Shown in pieces: positions 6,035 through 13,724 of a stretch of DNA of 25,329 nt (positions are counted from its first letter, which is position 1; the number at the start of each line of letters is the position of its first letter). This DNA is from JBGTNQ01 sp964646785 (lineage in GTDB: Bacteria; Patescibacteriota; Minisyncoccia; Phycocordibacterales; Zambryskibacteraceae): NCBI GenBank assembly GCA_964646785.1, contig CAZYGU010000010.1, positions 1 through 25,329 of the forward strand. The letters are read 5' to 3'. A program made the position numbers and the translations under genes. The notes below the pieces were generated by a model, which was given only the letters and a program-made list of their open reading frames with translations, was not told the origin of the DNA and did no database searches.

Positions 6035-8344
6035 CTAAACAACAATCTCACAGACTCCTGCTGCACATGCAAGCTCCTTTTTTACATCAAGTTCGTCTGT
6101 TTTTTCGTATGTAATAATTTTTGAATAATCAATATGAGCAAGCCGCTTAGATAATTCAATGTATGTTTTTTCATCAATGGCTTCATATGGTGCAAGTTGA
6201 TATACATGGTTATCTCGAGGAAGGAAAGAAAGACCTCCTACTATTTCCCAGTTTTCATACACCCAGTTCGCAACAGCAATCCATTCATCTTCACCAACCG
6301 AGACAGTAACAGATGGATTATGTTCTGTGTAATGCATTTTTACTAATTTCCAGTGTTCAAGTTGATCAATTGCGGTGATGTCATCTTTATAGAGTGATCC
6401 TTTGGGTGATTTCACAGGAAATTCAAGAACATAGGTTATTGCGCTCTCTTTTGATTGGCCAACTTCAGGATGATAGGGGACACCCTGGTCTTTCAACATT
6501 TTAAAGAGTGTGTCTGTCGCTGAAATACGAATACGTCTAATGTAGAATGGAGCGTGACGAGGGTGCATGCCTGATGAACAATCTACTGTTTGAGAAAGGG
6601 TTCCTGATGGTTTTACGGCTGTTGTACAGCTTGATGGATTAATGCCAAAACGTTTTGCGTATGTTTTATTTACAGCAATAACTTCATGTTTAAGGGTGGA
6701 CAGCGTTTTTTCATTGCGCACTGCGTCACAATCCCATTGCCCAGTAATTGATACACCAAGGAGAGCCTCTTGTTCGCAGTGCTCTTTCCATTCTTTTGAT
6801 AGGTAAGGGAAATTTGTAAGGCTTGCTTGGTATGTTCCAAGAATTGTTGCGATACGAATTTTTTTGAGTAACGATGCCACCGTATCTTCTTTTCGAGCTA
6901 CAACTTCAGAAAGATTACAGAATTGCTTTGATTGAAGAATAATTTCTCCGCATGGATTGGTACCGATTGGACCAATAATATTTTCACCAGTAGGGTCAAA
7001 ATATCCTTCATATTTTTTTAAGAGTGAAACACGTCGTTCAGGAAGGTTTTTTGCAAGTGCACCACGATTAAAAATACCTCGTTCACCTGATCCTGATTTC
7101 ATGAGAGCAATCCATTCATCAAGGAACTCTGTATTTGTCGGTTTATGGTTGTAGACAACTGAATTATTCGCTAGCATTCTCTGAGGTTCATTGATATAGA
7201 AAGCTCCTTTTTTAGCATCACGTATCTCAGTATCATCGAGATCAGAAAGTGAAATCATCGCACTACGTCTTACGCCACCTGATACAACACAGTCTCCAAT
7301 CATACAAAGAATGTCGTGAGTATCGATATTGCGGAGTCTTTTTCCTTGTCGAGCAAACATTTTTTCTCGAGTAAATGCAAGGAGTCTTCGAAGAGGTTCT
7401 GGTCCAGAAGATTTTCCGCCCATTGTTTTCAATCGAGCGCCAGCAGGACGAAGAAGGGAATAGTCAAATTCAATATCTTTTCCGTCTGTCCACGCGTTCA
7501 TTCCAATAACAAGCGCGTCTGCCCAACCTTCTTTACTATCAGGGATTTTATGAGTTGGAAGTTTTTTCCCAGTTTGCATTTTTATCTGCGGAAACATTTG
7601 AACATTTTGACTTTCTGCTGACCATCCCACACCAGTACCACACATAGAAATATACATAACCTCAGCGAGATCTTGGAAACAAGTAGGAGCAATATAAGAA
7701 CAATTGTAAGCACACACGTGTGTTTTTCGTGCGGCAGGGCCCGCAAACTGAAGAAGTCTCATTGATGGCATCGCTTCTTGTTTGAGGATAGCTTCTCGGA
7801 CTTCTGTGTACTCAGTTTCCTTTAGCTTGTTTCCCAAATTTTCCCTCATGAAACTCATATATCGATCGACGGTTTCAATCCATGTCTCTCGACGCTTCTC
7901 ACTGTCGATCCAACGTGAATATGTTCGGTAGTACACAAATTCACCCAGTGGATTTCGAAAATATTGTTTACTTTCTTCGGCAAGTTTTTTAATTCTTGCA
8001 GGTACTTTTACTCCCTGTGCTCGAATTTTTGATCGTTTTTCCCGATAAAGAATGTATGCTTTGGCAGTTTTGACGTACTCGCTCATAATAAGCTCCTTTT
8101 CAACAGTATCTTGGATACCTTCAACGGTAGGGACAAAATTAGTGTACTTTTTTGTAATGCGAACAGCGTCAGCATGTACTTTGTTTGCAACAAGGGAGGC
8201 TTCTTTCTCAGAACCTTCACCTGCTGCCAGCATCGCCTTATAAATTGCATTGGTGATCTTCTGTGGATCGAAAGGAACAATGCTTCCGTCGCGCTTCTGG
8301 ATACTACTTACTACGACTTCCTTTTTCTTTGTTTGTTTGTTCAT
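6035..8344 (-). CDS. nrdJ: class II (adenosylcobalamin-dependent) ribonucleotide reductase with N-terminal ATP-cone
   Basis: Reduces ribonucleotides to deoxyribonucleotides using a radical made from adenosylcobalamin, with no oxygen needed. The 769-residue chain starts with an ATP-cone (about residues 10-105, IQKRDGSIVPFDPQKI), which normally senses ATP/dATP. The barrel follows: Cys215 in HVCAYNCSY and Cys476 form the likely active-site redox pair, and NPCGEI (463-468) supplies Asn463, the thiyl-radical Cys465 and Glu467. CGTGVGWS (235-242) and SGGVRRSAMISL (355-366) fit monomeric RTPR-type enzymes. The C-terminal CAAGVC (760-765) is the shuttle Cys pair. It is a single gene, with no small subunit, and no B12 synthesis gene is in the window, so cobalamin uptake is implied. 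Use of NDP or NTP cannot be decided from the sequence read here. Confidence 0.95.
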   Translation of the reverse strand: MNKQTKKKEVVVSSIQKRDGSIVPFDPQKITNAIYKAMLAAGEGSEKEASLVANKVHADAVRITKKYTNFVPTVEGIQDTVEKELIMSEYVKTAKAYILYREKRSKIRAQGVKVPARIKKLAEESKQYFRNPLGEFVYYRTYSRWIDSEKRRETWIETVDRYMSFMRENLGNKLKETEYTEVREAILKQEAMPSMRLLQFAGPAARKTHVCAYNCSYIAPTCFQDLAEVMYISMCGTGVGWSAESQNVQMFPQIKMQTGKKLPTHKIPDSKEGWADALVIGMNAWTDGKDIEFDYSLLRPAGARLKTMGGKSSGPEPLRRLLAFTREKMFARQGKRLRNIDTHDILCMIGDCVVSGGVRRSAMISLSDLDDTEIRDAKKGAFYINEPQRMLANNSVVYNHKPTNTEFLDEWIALMKSGSGERGIFNRGALAKNLPERRVSLLKKYEGYFDPTGENIIGPIGTNPCGEIILQSKQFCNLSEVVARKEDTVASLLKKIRIATILGTYQASLTNFPYLSKEWKEHCEQEALLGVSITGQWDCDAVRNEKTLSTLKHEVIAVNKTYAKRFGINPSSCTTAVKPSGTLSQTVDCSSGMHPRHAPFYIRRIRISATDTLFKMLKDQGVPYHPEVGQSKESAITYVLEFPVKSPKGSLYKDDITAIDQLEHWKLVKMHYTEHNPSVTVSVGEDEWIAVANWVYENWEIVGGLSFLPRDNHVYQLAPYEAIDEKTYIELSKRLAHIDYSKIITYEKTDELDVKKELACAAGVCEIVV

Positions 8345-8386
8345 GCGTGTGTGGTTATAGTTAAGTAGTTACTAAATTATGAAATT

Positions 8387-8395
8387 AGTATATCA
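8387..8395 (-). promoter_or_regulatory. extended -10 promoter of nrdJ
   Basis: Read on the minus strand this is TG-A-TATACT, about 42 bases upstream of the RNR start codon. The predicted transcript starts near 8380 with a leader of about 36 bases. No strong -35 is visible at 8410-8415. No NrdR box pair was recognised by eye. Confidence 0.5.
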
Positions 8396-8467
8396 ATGCG
8401 AACTCATCTTCCAAAGAAAACAGTGGATAAACAACTGTTTGCGCATCACATGAATCGCTTCGTCAAT

Positions 8468-8495
8468 TTGAGTTTCAATTAACGGCTGATATTAT
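8468..8495 (+). promoter_or_regulatory. promoter of the ArsR-family gene; predicted leaderless transcript
   Basis: A -35-like TTGAGT (8468-8473) is followed after 16 bases by TATTAT (8490-8495), preceded by TG-A (8487-8489) as an extended -10. The ATG of the regulator begins at 8502, so the expected transcription start, about 7 bases after the -10, falls on the start codon itself. Confidence 0.6.
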
Positions 8496-8501
8496 GGTTA
8501 T

Positions 8502-8828
8502 ATGAAGTCATCAAAATCAAAGCCAGTATCTCCGCTACCGAAGGATGCGTACAGTAAAAATGCTCATATCTATAAGATTTTGGCCAACCCAAAAAGACTC
8601 GAAATGCTTAATATTTTAAAAGGTGGGGAAACAGGGGTGGATCAGCTACTTAAAATTACAAAATTATCAAAGGCAAACCTCTCTCAACATTTAGCACTAC
8701 TCAGACATAACGGCTTAGTTAAGACAAGACGTGACGGTCTTAATATTTTTTACCGAATAGTAGATCCAAGAATTGTTGACCCGTGTAAAATATTGCATCA
8801 ATTGAGGGGAAAACATTTAGTAGTATAA
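8502..8828 (+). CDS. ArsR-family winged-helix transcriptional regulator
   Basis: A 108-residue DNA-binding protein. The core ILANPKRLEMLNIL (25-38), the recognition region LSKANLSQHLALLRHNGLV and the wing TRRDGLNIFYRI are typical of ArsR/HTH_5 proteins. The classic metal site ELCVCD is missing (the region reads GVDQLLKITK), and the only Cys is near the C-terminus, so metal sensing by the canonical alpha-3 site is unlikely. A short basic N-terminal tail precedes the domain. The next gene begins 9 bases later, so it likely regulates or is co-expressed with the DUF2231 membrane protein. The gap to the divergent nrdJ is 157 bases and holds both promoters. Confidence 0.9.
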   Translation: MKSSKSKPVSPLPKDAYSKNAHIYKILANPKRLEMLNILKGGETGVDQLLKITKLSKANLSQHLALLRHNGLVKTRRDGLNIFYRIVDPRIVDPCKILHQLRGKHLVV

Positions 8829-8837
8829 AGATCATAT

Positions 8838-9359
8838 ATGGCATACGACATCCATCCATTGTTGGTTCATTTTCCCATCGCACTTCTATTTCTTTACTCA
8901 GTGTTACGATTGCTTCCACTTTCAACCTTATTTCCTCAGGTTTCGTGGCGACAAATAGAAAGAGCACTTCTTTTCTTTGGTATTCTCGGTGCAGGTGCTG
9001 CGTTAGCAACAGGAGAGACAGCTGAGCATATATCGCGCCCACAGCACTCTATTGTGGAGATGCATTCCTTTTTTGCTACCCTTTCAACATTTCTCTACGG
9101 AGCACTTCTCTTGGGTGAATGTTCGAATATCCTTAATACACGAATATTTATTGATAGACATTGGCTAGTTGTCGCAAAAATATCACGAATATGTGAGAAA
9201 TTTTTGTGTAATCGTGTATTTGTTGTAGTAGTTTCAATAGTTGCGCTTGTGTGTATTTCAGTTACTGGAGTTCTTGGTGGTGTTATGGTTTATGGTGTGA
9301 CTGCAGATCCTTTTGCAAACGCAGTACTGAAACTCCTCGGTCTCACCATTACACAATAG
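8838..9359 (+). CDS. DUF2231-type integral membrane protein
   Basis: The 173-residue protein starts with IHPLLVHFPIALLFLYSVLR, the hallmark N-terminus of DUF2231 proteins with two conserved His residues. Four to five hydrophobic segments follow (about 8-25, 42-62, 77-95, 127-150). Further conserved-looking polar positions are GETAEH (59-64) and the His in HSFFAT. Paired His residues in membrane helices could bind heme or metal, but no function is established for this family. It forms a two-gene unit with the ArsR-type regulator. Confidence 0.75.
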   Translation: MAYDIHPLLVHFPIALLFLYSVLRLLPLSTLFPQVSWRQIERALLFFGILGAGAALATGETAEHISRPQHSIVEMHSFFATLSTFLYGALLLGECSNILNTRIFIDRHWLVVAKISRICEKFLCNRVFVVVVSIVALVCISVTGVLGGVMVYGVTADPFANAVLKLLGLTITQ

Positions 9360-9389
9360 AGTTGTATAGTCCTTAATATGTTAACCATC

Positions 9390-9398
9390 TGATATACT
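9390..9398 (+). promoter_or_regulatory. extended -10 promoter before the DinB-like gene
   Basis: TG-A-TATACT sits 32 bases before the ATG at 9431, giving a predicted leader of about 26 bases. No clear -35 and no Shine-Dalgarno sequence are visible. Confidence 0.5.
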
Positions 9399-9430
9399 TA
9401 CGAATTAGTTATTATTTTTTATACAGCGAT

Positions 9431-9922
9431 ATGTACACAAAAGAACAGGTTTGGAAATCACTTGCTAGTGAGATCCGCATCATTAAACACTTAGGAAAGA
9501 AGATTCCAGAAGGGAAGGAAGGATACAGACCATCAGAATCTCAAAGAAGCATATTGGAACTACTTCAGTACCTGAGTGCAACAGGTAGCTCTATGATGAA
9601 AATTTTACTTACAGAGGATGCAAAATCTGCTGAAGTGTACGAATCATTCAAACAAGGTGTTACTGTTGCAAATTTTTCTGAAAAAATGGATGCACAAGAA
9701 GAGGATATGAAAGAAACGTTTATGAAGTTTACGGATGAGGATCTTACAAAAGAATTTGATTTTTACGGCACACTTACAAAAGCTGAACATATTGTTGAAA
9801 AAATTCTTAAGGGATTTGCTGCATATCGAATGCAGCTGTTCCTGTACATTAAAGCAAATGGAGTTCATGTAACTACCTATGATGTATGGGCAGGTGTTGA
9901 TACCCCTCCAAAACAAGACTAA
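9431..9922 (+). CDS. DinB-like four-helix protein
   Basis: A soluble 163-residue helical protein. The pattern fits DinB/DUF1569-like four-helix bundles: an early helix with EIRIIKHLGKKIPEG, then RPSESQRSILELLQYLSATG, a middle helical region, and a last helix AAYRMQLFLYIKANG followed by TYDVWAGVDTPP. The usual metal-binding His triad of DinB proteins is not complete here (only His20, His114 and His146 are visible and not in the standard spacing), so enzymatic activity is doubtful. It begins after its own promoter and ends 3 bases before the ABC exporter, which suggests co-transcription. Confidence 0.65.
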   Translation: MYTKEQVWKSLASEIRIIKHLGKKIPEGKEGYRPSESQRSILELLQYLSATGSSMMKILLTEDAKSAEVYESFKQGVTVANFSEKMDAQEEDMKETFMKFTDEDLTKEFDFYGTLTKAEHIVEKILKGFAAYRMQLFLYIKANGVHVTTYDVWAGVDTPPKQD

Positions 9923-9925
9923 GAT

Positions 9926-11668
9926 ATGCGGCTTCTTAAAACGTATCTAAAAGGGTATTGGAAACTTTGTATTGCTGTGCTTGTGTTGGCTTCGATAAAT
10001 CAGGTATTTTCCTTGCTCGATCCTCTTATTTTTCGTCATGTTATTGATGGATATGCTACGAAGTACGATCAGTACACACTCTCTGAGTTTTTTCGAGGAG
10101 TAGGATTCCTCCTCCTTCTCGCTGTTGGTGCTGCCTTTGTTTCAAGAGTTGCTAAAAACTTTCAGGATTATTTTCTGAATAACATCACCCAACGATTAGG
10201 AGCACAGCTTTACGCAGATGGAGTAAAACATTCTCTTGCGTTGCCGTATCATGTGTTTGAAGATCAACGAAGCGGGGAGACATTGAATGTATTACAAAAA
10301 GCTCGAGCTGATACTGAAAAACTTATTGCCTCTGCAATCAATATTACATTCATCTCTCTTATTGGTTTTGTGTTTGTGACTATATATGCGATTACTGCAT
10401 TCTGGGGAATTGCTCTTGCATATGGCCTAACGATACCAATCATTGGCGGTCTCAGTTATCTGTTAAGTCATAAAATCAAAACAATTCAGAAAGCAATTGT
10501 CACTGAAACTACAGCACTTGCTGGTTCGACAACAGAATCTTTGCGAAATATTGAACTAGTAAAAAGTCTTGGTTTGGCCGATCAAGAAATTGATAGGTTA
10601 AATTCTGTCACTGAAAAAATTCTCTCACTTGAGTTAAAAAAGCTTCGATATGTTCGAAGTATGAGTTTTATCCAAGGAACAGCAATTAATTTTCTCCGTA
10701 CCCTGATTCTCTTATTCATGATGGTACTTATCTTTCTTAAGGTAATTACGTTCGGTGAATTCTTTACGCTGTTCGTTTACTCATTCTTTGTGTTTGGACC
10801 ACTTCAAGAAATTGGAACAGTTATTAATACATATCGAGAGGCAGAAGTGTCTCTCAAACGTCTTGAAGGAATCCTCGCTATTCCAGTAGAAGTAGTGCCA
10901 CTGAAAGCGATTTCAGTTGGAACAGTAAGCGAGCTTGAATTTCTTGGTGTTTCTTTCTCATATCAACGAGCACAATTGAGTGCGCTTGATGATGTTTCGT
11001 TTAAGGTAAAAAAGGGAGAAACAGTTGCCTTTGTTGGACCTTCTGGATCTGGAAAAACAAGTCTTATTAAACTTCTTGTTGGTTTATATCATCCAACATC
11101 TGGATCGATCTTGTACAACGGGGTTGATGGTGATTCGATTGATCTCGCAAGTCTTCGGAGTCAGATTGGGCTTGTTACACAAGATACTCAATTGTTTGCA
11201 GGGTCAATTCGCGAGAACCTTTTGTTTGTGAATCCTAATGCAACAGAAGAAGAATGTTTGGACGCCCTTAATAAAAGTGCTTGTCAAAGTTTGCTCGCAC
11301 GTGCAGAGCAGGGACTCGATACTATTATCGGAGAAGGTGGAGTAAAAATTTCTGGTGGTGAAAAGCAGAGACTTTCTATTGCACGTGCGTTACTTCGAAA
11401 ACCAACTATTCTTGTTTTTGACGAAGCGACATCATCTCTTGATTCATTAACTGAAGAAGAGATAACGAAGACTATGAGAGACGTGACTAAGCTCCGGGAG
11501 CATATTACCGTACTAGTCGCACACCGTCTTTCAACGGTCATGCACGCCGATGCTATCTATGTGCTTGAAAAGGGAGTTATTGCCGAATCTGGTACACACG
11601 ATGAGCTTATTCTGAAAAAAGGGCTCTACTACGCCATGTGGCGTCAGCAAATAGGAGAAAGGGCGTAA
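9926..11668 (+). CDS. ABC exporter, fused membrane and ATPase domains
   Basis: A 580-residue half-transporter that should act as a homodimer. Residues 1 to about 310 form the six-helix type IV exporter membrane domain. The ATPase domain shows Walker A GPSGSGKT (about 371-378), Q-loop VTQDTQLF, signature SGGEKQR (about 475-481), Walker B ILVFDEATSSLD (about 494-505) and H-loop AHRLST (about 532-537). All catalytic residues are present. Family members export lipids, drugs or peptides; no peptidase domain or other clue gives the substrate here. It follows the DinB-like gene by 3 bases. No hairpin terminator follows it. Confidence 0.95.
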   Translation: MRLLKTYLKGYWKLCIAVLVLASINQVFSLLDPLIFRHVIDGYATKYDQYTLSEFFRGVGFLLLLAVGAAFVSRVAKNFQDYFLNNITQRLGAQLYADGVKHSLALPYHVFEDQRSGETLNVLQKARADTEKLIASAINITFISLIGFVFVTIYAITAFWGIALAYGLTIPIIGGLSYLLSHKIKTIQKAIVTETTALAGSTTESLRNIELVKSLGLADQEIDRLNSVTEKILSLELKKLRYVRSMSFIQGTAINFLRTLILLFMMVLIFLKVITFGEFFTLFVYSFFVFGPLQEIGTVINTYREAEVSLKRLEGILAIPVEVVPLKAISVGTVSELEFLGVSFSYQRAQLSALDDVSFKVKKGETVAFVGPSGSGKTSLIKLLVGLYHPTSGSILYNGVDGDSIDLASLRSQIGLVTQDTQLFAGSIRENLLFVNPNATEEECLDALNKSACQSLLARAEQGLDTIIGEGGVKISGGEKQRLSIARALLRKPTILVFDEATSSLDSLTEEEITKTMRDVTKLREHITVLVAHRLSTVMHADAIYVLEKGVIAESGTHDELILKKGLYYAMWRQQIGERA

Positions 11669-11688
11669 TGTTGTAACTTTCTGCTATT

Positions 11689-11697
11689 TGGTATAAT
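11689..11697 (+). promoter_or_regulatory. extended -10 promoter with consensus TATAAT
   Basis: TG-G-TATAAT, the best -10 in the window. A weak TTGTAA at 11671-11676 is only 15 bases upstream. The predicted start near 11704 coincides with a 7-bp hairpin (TAATCTC at 11702-11708 and GAGATTA at 11713-11719, loop ATAA). Confidence 0.6.
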
Positions 11698-11739
11698 AAG
11701 CTAATCTCATAAGAGATTACTAATTATTTCAGAAATACC

Positions 11740-12333
11740 ATGAATGCAATGTTACAAAGAAAGGATGTCCGAATTGGTGCTGTTATCGCAATTATCATTA
11801 TTCTCGCTTTTGCGGTAGGAATGAGGAAAAAAACTGATACTCAGCCACTTCCTGAAGAGCTAGCTGGTGTAGAAGATGAGGTGGTAAATGATCGAGTTGT
11901 TGAAGATTCAAATAGTTCATTTAATTTGAGTGAGCAGACTTTCATTGTTGATGGGCACACTGCTTCATTGATAAATGGGAAAGCAGACGTTACGACAGCG
12001 ACGGGTGTTTCCAAAATAGCTATCCTCGAAGGTTCTGCTTTTGCTGATGTTGATGGAGATCAAAAAAAGGATGCTGTTGTACTCCTAAGAAATGATACTG
12101 GAAGTAACGTGTTCTACTATGTAAGTGCTGTTCTTTCAGGAAATACTTCTCAAGCAACAAATAGTGTACTCTTGGGTGATCGTATTCGTATTAAAGAAAT
12201 TTCTATTGATCAAGGAGTTATTTCTGTCACTATTCTTGAAAGAGCAAAGGGTGAAGTGGTAACAGTTCTTCCAACAGTATCTGTTGTTCATACATATCGC
12301 CTTGTTTCTGGAGTACTGACTCAAATTAACTAA
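11740..12333 (+). CDS. membrane-anchored extracytoplasmic protein, unknown function
   Basis: A 197-residue protein. Residues 11-28 (IGAVIAIIIILAFAVGM) form one N-terminal helix after basic residues, and no lipobox Cys is present, so it is likely anchored by an uncleaved helix. A linker rich in Glu/Asp/Asn follows. The folded part (about 65-197) contains FADVDGDQKKDAVVLL, an EF-hand-like D-x-D-x-D-x-x-x-D loop that could bind calcium, then FYYVSAVL and a beta-rich C-terminus. Similar FADVDGDGKxDA proteins exist in other bacteria without known function. It has its own promoter and is followed by a terminator hairpin, so it appears monocistronic. Confidence 0.6.
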   Translation: MNAMLQRKDVRIGAVIAIIIILAFAVGMRKKTDTQPLPEELAGVEDEVVNDRVVEDSNSSFNLSEQTFIVDGHTASLINGKADVTTATGVSKIAILEGSAFADVDGDQKKDAVVLLRNDTGSNVFYYVSAVLSGNTSQATNSVLLGDRIRIKEISIDQGVISVTILERAKGEVVTVLPTVSVVHTYRLVSGVLTQIN

Positions 12334-12356
12334 ACAACTCTCTTTTTTAGTGAGGT

Positions 12357-12386
12357 AAAAAATACTTCGATAACGAAGTATTTTTT
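12357..12386 (+). terminator. rho-independent terminator, probably bidirectional
   Basis: AAAAAATACTTCG and CGAAGTATTTTTT pair around an ATAA loop (12370-12373). The A-run before and T-run after the stem make it usable from both strands. It lies 24 bases after the stop of the EF-hand-like protein. Confidence 0.85.
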
Positions 12387-12396
12387 ATTATCCTCA

Positions 12397-12405
12397 TGTT
12401 ACAAT
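12397..12405 (+). promoter_or_regulatory. extended -10 promoter before the DUF3298-like gene
   Basis: TG-T-TACAAT, 48 bases before the ATG at 12453 and directly after the terminator, with a predicted leader of about 41 bases. No -35 or Shine-Dalgarno sequence is evident. Confidence 0.45.
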
Positions 12406-12452
12406 CAATTTCCATGAATGCTTGAATATAGGAACTGGATCAGTCTCTTTGT

Positions 12453-13193
12453 ATGAAACAAATTCTGAATAAAAAATATATATATTTGTATCTTACGCTA
12501 GGTGTTTTATTTTTGGTGTGGGTACTGACTCATCCTAGTGATCCAGATGCGCTTTCACTCACTGTTCATCGTGTACAAGAAAGAACAGAACATACGACTA
12601 TTCATATTGAATATCCAGAATTTGATAATGCATCAAAGGAGTTCAACGCTCACATTAAAAAAGTTGTTGATGATGATGTTATTGAATTTAAAAAAGCTGT
12701 TGCAGAAACAGAGTCAGTAAGAGAAACTTCAGCAGGAAAAGGAATGCCAATATATGAATATCAATTTACTGCAAGTTGGTCGCCTGATTCGCTTACCCCA
12801 GATACTGTAAGTTTTGTTTTAAGAACCTCATACTATACTGGTGGTGCACATGGAGGACATGATGTTCACACGTTTACGTATGACATGAAGAAAAAAAGGG
12901 AAATAACTCTGCAGGATGTGTTTGGTTTGGTACCTGACTACCTTTTGAAGCTCTCACAATATACCTCAAATGATTTGAAGAGTCAGTTAACGCAGTCACT
13001 TCAAGGAAAACCGAACCTTGATATGATTCAAAGTGGCACCTCATCAGTTCCTGAGAATTTCCAGTTGTTTACATTAGGCTCTGAAGGTATGATCACTTTC
13101 TATTTTCCTGAGTATACTGTTGCACCATATGTTGCAGGAGAGCAGGTTGTGCATATGCCAATTTCATATATTATCTCTGAACAATCACAATAG
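12453..13193 (+). CDS. membrane-anchored DUF4163/DUF3298-like (RsiV-like) extracytoplasmic protein
   Basis: A 246-residue protein with one N-terminal helix (about 9-26, YIYLYLTLGVLFLVWVL). The extracytoplasmic part matches the DUF4163 + DUF3298 layout known from the B. subtilis anti-sigma factor RsiV and many other surface proteins: IEYPEFDNASKEFNAHI (about 52-68), the central YYTGGAHGGHD (127-137), and near the end FYFPEYTVAPYVAGEQVVHM. DUF3298 in RsiV binds lysozyme, but no cytoplasmic sigma-binding part is present here, so an anti-sigma role is not supported. The next gene starts 7 bases after its stop. Confidence 0.7.
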   Translation: MKQILNKKYIYLYLTLGVLFLVWVLTHPSDPDALSLTVHRVQERTEHTTIHIEYPEFDNASKEFNAHIKKVVDDDVIEFKKAVAETESVRETSAGKGMPIYEYQFTASWSPDSLTPDTVSFVLRTSYYTGGAHGGHDVHTFTYDMKKKREITLQDVFGLVPDYLLKLSQYTSNDLKSQLTQSLQGKPNLDMIQSGTSSVPENFQLFTLGSEGMITFYFPEYTVAPYVAGEQVVHMPISYIISEQSQ

Positions 13194-13200
13194 AAGGAGT

Positions 13201-13653
13201 ATGAAAAAGAAAGAATTATCACAGCTAGAAAAATTTTCTGAGAGATGTACATCATGGGTTGGATCACCAACCTCGTTAGTCGTGCATACGATTGTATTTC
13301 TCTCTTTTTTTATTATTGGGTATATCCAGAATGCATGGGGAAGCATCATGCTTATTCTTACAACAATTGTCTCTCTTGAAGCAATTTATCTTGCAATTCT
13401 TATTCAGATTTCAGTGAACCGAAACACTCGTAGTCTTGAAGAGGTTGAAGAAGACGTTGGAGAAATCCAGGAAGATATCGACGAAATCCAGGAAGATATC
13501 GACGAAATTCATGAAGAATCAGAAGAAGCTAACGATGAACCATTTGCTGAATACGTCCGCTCAGAGCAAGGAAAAACCTCTGAAGAAAAACAAGAGATTC
13601 TCAAAGGAGTTATTGCTGACTTGGAGGCATTTAGGCGTAGTCTTGAAAGATAA
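13201..13653 (+). CDS. low-affinity iron permease-like (PF04120-like) membrane protein with acidic coiled coil
   Basis: A 150-residue protein. ATG 13201 is chosen because the frame upstream lies inside the previous gene and AGGAG stands just before it, although the spacing of about one base is unusually short. Two helices (about 25-42 and 47-70) with WVGSPTSL and TTIVSLEAIYLAILIQ recall the PF04120 iron permease-like family, whose transport role in bacteria is poorly proven. Residues about 78-105 form an acidic coiled coil built from the heptad EIQEDID, encoded by a perfect 21-base tandem duplication. The tail is hydrophilic. It lies in one transcript with the DUF3298-like gene. Confidence 0.65.
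   Translation: MKKKELSQLEKFSERCTSWVGSPTSLVVHTIVFLSFFIIGYIQNAWGSIMLILTTIVSLEAIYLAILIQISVNRNTRSLEEVEEDVGEIQEDIDEIQEDIDEIHEESEEANDEPFAEYVRSEQGKTSEEKQEILKGVIADLEAFRRSLER
13462..13503 (+). repeat. 21-base perfect tandem repeat inside the coiled coil
   Basis: Two identical 21-base copies (13462-13482 and 13483-13503), each coding for EIQEDID, are followed by a diverged third start (EIHEES). The identical DNA suggests recent slippage duplication in a heptad-repeat coiled coil. Confidence 0.9.
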
Positions 13654-13657
13654 AAAA

Positions 13658-13666
13658 TGTTAGAAT
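13658..13666 (+). promoter_or_regulatory. possible extended -10 promoter
   Basis: TG-T-TAGAAT just after the preceding stop, 58 bases before the ATG at 13725. It matches the pattern of the other intergenic regions but is weaker, and no -35 is seen. Confidence 0.35.
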
Positions 13667-13724
13667 CCCTTTTTACCCAATAGGGTACCTCGTTATTTCG
13701 CCATTAATTTCCGAACAATAGCAT

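Noticed and set aside
8740..9042. Minus-strand open frame opposite the DUF2231 gene.
   Set aside because: No recognisable protein features; the plus-strand protein has clear family motifs, so this is an antisense shadow.
13120..13200. Longer start for the iron-permease-like protein inside the DUF3298-like gene.
   Set aside because: The added residues are an out-of-frame reading of the upstream gene; AGGAG before ATG 13201 supports the shorter form.
13462..13520. Short tandem repeat as a CRISPR-like array.
   Set aside because: Only two adjacent in-frame copies without spacers, inside a coding region.
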